A DNA stretch of 64,000 nucleotides, from positions 1-64,000 of the forward strand of contig NZ_BCQQ01000004.1 in the NCBI RefSeq assembly GCF_001552155.1, in the 5' to 3' direction. Below the pieces are notes generated by a model. That model saw only the letters and a list, made by a program, of their open reading frames with translations, had not been told where the DNA came from and did no database searches. Numbering within the stretch: position 1 is the stretch's first letter; every line of letters begins with the position of its first letter. Position numbers and translations under genes: made by a program. This stretch comes from Actinomadura formosensis NBRC 14204 (lineage in GTDB: Bacteria > Actinomycetota > Actinomycetes > Streptosporangiales > Streptosporangiaceae). Positions 61,430 through 64,000 of the stretch are shown one piece after another.

Positions 61430-64000
61430 ATGACCCTCGTGGTGTGGGGACCGGGCTATGGCAGTGCTCCGCCGCCCAGCCCGCAGCGGGGGCAGGATCC
61501 GTTCACGGAGGCGGAGCGGGACACACGGGCGATGGTGGCCGCCGCGTGGTGGCCGTCGGCGCCTCCGCAGCAGCGCCACCACGCCATCGGCGGCCGCATG
61601 CTCGTGCTGCCGGACGGTACGTGGTGGCTGTTCGGCGCGTGGGCCCGCTGGTACCGGCTGCACCCGTCCGACGGGCAGTGGTACCTGTGCCCGCCGCCCC
61701 GCACGCCCGCCGTCCGGATGGCGGCGAGGCCCGCGCAGCAGGGGGCGGGGCGGACACCGGCGCTGCCGCCGCATGTGATCCCGGCGGGGCCCGACTTCGC
61801 CTACGACCCGCCGTCGGGGCTGCCGTTCGTCGGGCACGGGTTCGCGACCGAGTTGACCTCGCGCGTCCGGTCGACCCTGGAGTCCGCCGCCACGCTGCCC
61901 GCGTCCGATCATCCGCACTGGTGGCCCGACTTCACCGGCGAGACGCCGTCCACGGTCGTCGCCGCCTGGGGCGTGATGCTGTGGTGCTCGGCCGCCCCCG
62001 TGTTCGACGCGCGCCTGGACGCGCAGATGCTCGACCTCTGGAAGCCCTACCGCGCCAAACCCCTCCCGGATGTGGACGGCCCCCGGTGGCTCACCCCGCC
62101 CACGCTGGAGTCGCTCGTCGCGCTCTACGCCGAACGCCTGCGGGCGAGCCGGGTGGACGCGGCGGTCGTCGTCCTGCGGACGATGTGGGCCGTCGCCAGC
62201 GCGCTCCGCGAGGACGTCCGGTTCCAGATCCGGGCGGACGCGCTGCTCGCCATTCTCGGCACCACGCTCGCGAATCCGACCGTCGACTATGGGGCGCTGC
62301 CCTACGGGGATCAGGCGATCGTCCAGCAGTGGCTTACCCGGTGCCCACCGAACCTGGTCCCGTCGCTGAGGAACGAGAGTTCGCCCGGGGACAACTTCAG
62401 GCACGCCTTCTACACGCTCAGCGAGCTGATAGCCGACCTCTCCGGCGACCCCGCAGACCCGGCCTATCTGGAGCCTCGCCTGGTGGCCGCCGCGCTGCTC
62501 GCCGCCGATCTGAACGTCGTCCGTAAGGACATGGTGGGCACCATCGTCCCTTGGCTGGACCCGGAGATCCGCTACACGGTGCAGGCGGTGGCGGAGCAGA
62601 AGGGGCATCCGCTGCGCCGCCTCTGGCCGGAGGACATGCGGCTCCCGCAGCCGCTGCGGTCGGCGGCCGGGTCCGGGCCGGGCGCCGAGTCGCTGCTGGC
62701 CGCGATGTACGAGGTCGATCTGGCCTGGTGCCGGCTCGGCGGGATGCCCGCGCGGCCGCGCGGCTTCCCCGTCCCGACCGCGATCATCGCCGGGATCATC
62801 GGCCGCGGCCGGGCCCGTGCCACGGCCGCGGCCACGATGTCCACGCCACCGCCCAACCCGGTGCCCGCGCGGCCGTCGCCGTTCCCCCTGCAGAGCCAGC
62901 CGGGCATCGCCCCGGGGACGCCTCCGCAGCCCCAGGGGACGCCGTCCGAGCCGGACCGCCCGTTCGTCCAGCCGCCCGCGCAGCACGAGCGGGAGCCCGG
63001 ACGGGAGAACCCGCCCGCCGCCCAGAACCAGATGGCCGGTCCCGGCCAGCAGGCCGCGTTCGCCCCGCCGGACCCGGTGATCAGCGCATCGTCCGGGGGC
63101 GAGCGGGACGAGTCGAGCGTCGCCCCGCCCTACACCGAACTGGGTTTCCAGCGTCCCGCCGCCGCGCCGGTGCAGGGCCCGATGCAGGGCCCGATGCAGG
63201 GCCCGGCGCAGCCCCCGCCCGAGCCGGCCCAGGCGAGTCACGCGCCGGCTTCCGAGCGGCTCGGCGGCTACTCGCCGCCGGAGGAGGAGCGGGACGAGGA
63301 CTTCGTGCCGCCGTACACGCAGCTGGGCTACCAGCCCGCGGGCACCGCCCCGCCGGCCCAGCCCCCGGCCCGGACCCCGGCTGCACCTCCGACTCCGGCT
63401 GCACCTCCGACTCCGGCCGCGTCCCCGACTCCGGCCGCGTCCCCGACCCCGGCGGCGCCGCCCGAGCCGCAGCCCACCACGTTCGACGCGTACGCGACCC
63501 GCGTGGAGGGCTCGCACCGGGCCGCACCCGTCCCGGCCGGGCAGCCCCCGCGGCAGGACCAGCCGCCCGGCACGCGCATCCTCGGCCCCGGCGACCTCGA
63601 CGAGGACGGCACCCTCCCCGACGGCCCGGCTCCCGACGGCCCGGACGGGCCCCCGCCGCCCGTTCCGGGCGCGGGCCCGGGGACGAAGGTCATGTCCAAG
63701 ACGATGGTCGGCGACTTCGACTTCCTGGACGACACGCCGTCCCCGGAACGTCCCGTCGAGGAGATCCCGCCGCCCAGCGACCGCAGCACCCGCCGCGTCC
63801 TGGAGCGGTTCGGGTTCGGGTTCGTCTACGGGGAGCACGACGCGTCCGTCCTGCTGGCGGACGTCCGCGCGCAGGCCGGGGAGTGGAACGCCCCGGCCGG
63901 CGAGGAGATCGAGCGGACCCGGGTGGACGGCGCGCCCAGCGCGATCAAGTCCGGCCTCCCCGGCGTGCTGCTGGTCGGCGACCCGCACTCGGGGCAGCGC
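61430..64000 (+). CDS. Large Pro-rich protein with degenerate P-loop, 3' truncated
   Basis: The frame opens at ATG 61430 and runs 857 codons to the window edge without a stop. Residues 1-420 are an ordered, Trp-rich region (TWWLFGAWARWYRL; SDHPHWWPDFTGETPSTVVAAWGVMLWCS), of no family I recognise. Residues about 460-770 are a Pro/Ala-rich linker holding two PPYT[EQ]LG[FY] copies and tandem repeats. Near the end GVLLVGDPHSGQR looks like a Walker A with K-T changed to Q-R, as if an AAA-type domain begins. No signal peptide is seen. The rest lies outside the window. Confidence 0.75.
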   Translation, partial: MTLVVWGPGYGSAPPPSPQRGQDPFTEAERDTRAMVAAAWWPSAPPQQRHHAIGGRMLVLPDGTWWLFGAWARWYRLHPSDGQWYLCPPPRTPAVRMAARPAQQGAGRTPALPPHVIPAGPDFAYDPPSGLPFVGHGFATELTSRVRSTLESAATLPASDHPHWWPDFTGETPSTVVAAWGVMLWCSAAPVFDARLDAQMLDLWKPYRAKPLPDVDGPRWLTPPTLESLVALYAERLRASRVDAAVVVLRTMWAVASALREDVRFQIRADALLAILGTTLANPTVDYGALPYGDQAIVQQWLTRCPPNLVPSLRNESSPGDNFRHAFYTLSELIADLSGDPADPAYLEPRLVAAALLAADLNVVRKDMVGTIVPWLDPEIRYTVQAVAEQKGHPLRRLWPEDMRLPQPLRSAAGSGPGAESLLAAMYEVDLAWCRLGGMPARPRGFPVPTAIIAGIIGRGRARATAAATMSTPPPNPVPARPSPFPLQSQPGIAPGTPPQPQGTPSEPDRPFVQPPAQHEREPGRENPPAAQNQMAGPGQQAAFAPPDPVISASSGGERDESSVAPPYTELGFQRPAAAPVQGPMQGPMQGPAQPPPEPAQASHAPASERLGGYSPPEEERDEDFVPPYTQLGYQPAGTAPPAQPPARTPAAPPTPAAPPTPAASPTPAASPTPAAPPEPQPTTFDAYATRVEGSHRAAPVPAGQPPRQDQPPGTRILGPGDLDEDGTLPDGPAPDGPDGPPPPVPGAGPGTKVMSKTMVGDFDFLDDTPSPERPVEEIPPPSDRSTRRVLERFGFGFVYGEHDASVLLADVRAQAGEWNAPAGEEIERTRVDGAPSAIKSGLPGVLLVGDPHSGQR
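63170..63205 (+). repeat. Three 12-bp tandem repeats
   Basis: TGCAGGGCCCG-type units ([AG]TGCAGGGCCCG) repeat three times in frame, encoding VQGP-MQGP-MQGP in the Pro-rich linker. They are prone to slippage and should vary between strains. Confidence 0.85.
63381..63452 (+). repeat. Four 18-bp tandem repeats
   Basis: Two units of CTGCACCTCCGACTCCGG are followed by two closely related units beginning CCGCGTCCCCGAC. They encode TPAAPP and TPAASP hexapeptides in the linker. The last two units differ from the first two mainly in the first half. Confidence 0.85.

Noticed and set aside
61343..63988. 881-codon minus-strand open frame near the right end
   Set aside because: It has Gly/Arg/Asp-rich low-complexity content. 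The plus frame from 61430 has normal composition, Trp-rich ordered sequence and protein-level repeats.

Overview
The window is about 64 kb of very GC-rich DNA with tight same-strand gene spacing, GTG/TTG starts, many 1-8 nt stop/start overlaps, ECF sigma factors, a Wag31-like DivIVA protein and secreted cell-wall hydrolases. This points to a filamentous actinomycete. A Streptosporangiales/Actinomadura-like host is my guess and is not proven by the sequence.

Layout. 1-1 kb: two secreted proteins, one of them a peptidoglycan-binding/M15-like peptidase. 1.5-23.1 kb: a large catabolic locus. It holds two CoA ligases, a PaaN-type aldehyde dehydrogenase, two carotenoid-oxygenase-family dioxygenases, a canonical thiolase, two thiolases lacking the second catalytic Cys, an SCP-x-type thiolase, a PaaI-type thioesterase and a flavin monooxygenase-like enzyme. 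It is bracketed by two regulators, each made of two HxlR winged helices that are each followed by an H-C-C-C zinc-ribbon-like motif. Six matching 22-bp sites lie directly upstream of six of its transcription units. A non-related block (DUF998/DGPF/ECF42 sigma and a TetR/membrane protein pair, 13.6-17.9 kb) splits the locus. 23.3-30.0 kb: a complete type I Wadjet (JetABCD) anti-plasmid system. 30.0-33.4 kb: apolipoprotein N-acyltransferase-like gene and a DesK-type two-component system. 33.6-37.2 kb: an IS3 remnant, a GT39-like glycosyltransferase, and an ECF sigma/propeller pair; the glycosyltransferase and sigma gene share a matching ECF-type promoter placed so that both mRNAs would be leaderless. 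37.6-40.0 kb: DedA and DMT membrane proteins, then a scar of broken genes including a tyrosine-integrase tail next to tRNA-Lys(UUU). 40.1-46.2 kb: P450, thioesterase, dienelactone hydrolase, a large LuxR-family ATPase regulator and an Old Yellow Enzyme. 46.3-48.8 kb: an NlpC/P60 hydrolase with a probable c-di-AMP (ydaO-like) riboswitch and a non-ATG start, and a secreted GH1 enzyme. 48.9-50.5 kb: an overlapping nucleotidyltransferase/BON/metallophosphoesterase operon. 50.7-56.4 kb: two SDRs, a crotonase, a secreted propeller-like protein, ArfB and an MpaB-like oxygenase. 56.6-64 kb: an OmpR-type two-component system flanked by 11-bp-period direct repeats, peptide deformylase, DivIVA-like protein, gamma-carbonic anhydrase, and a large Pro-rich protein that runs off the end.

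Working model for 1.5-23 kb (inference): a dioxygenase cleaves a conjugated C=C bond, the aldehyde is oxidised by the PaaN-like enzyme, the acid is activated by the CoA ligases, and the chain is shortened by the thiolases, all under one operator regulon. The substrate (apocarotenoid, stilbene/phenylpropanoid or other) cannot be read from the sequence.
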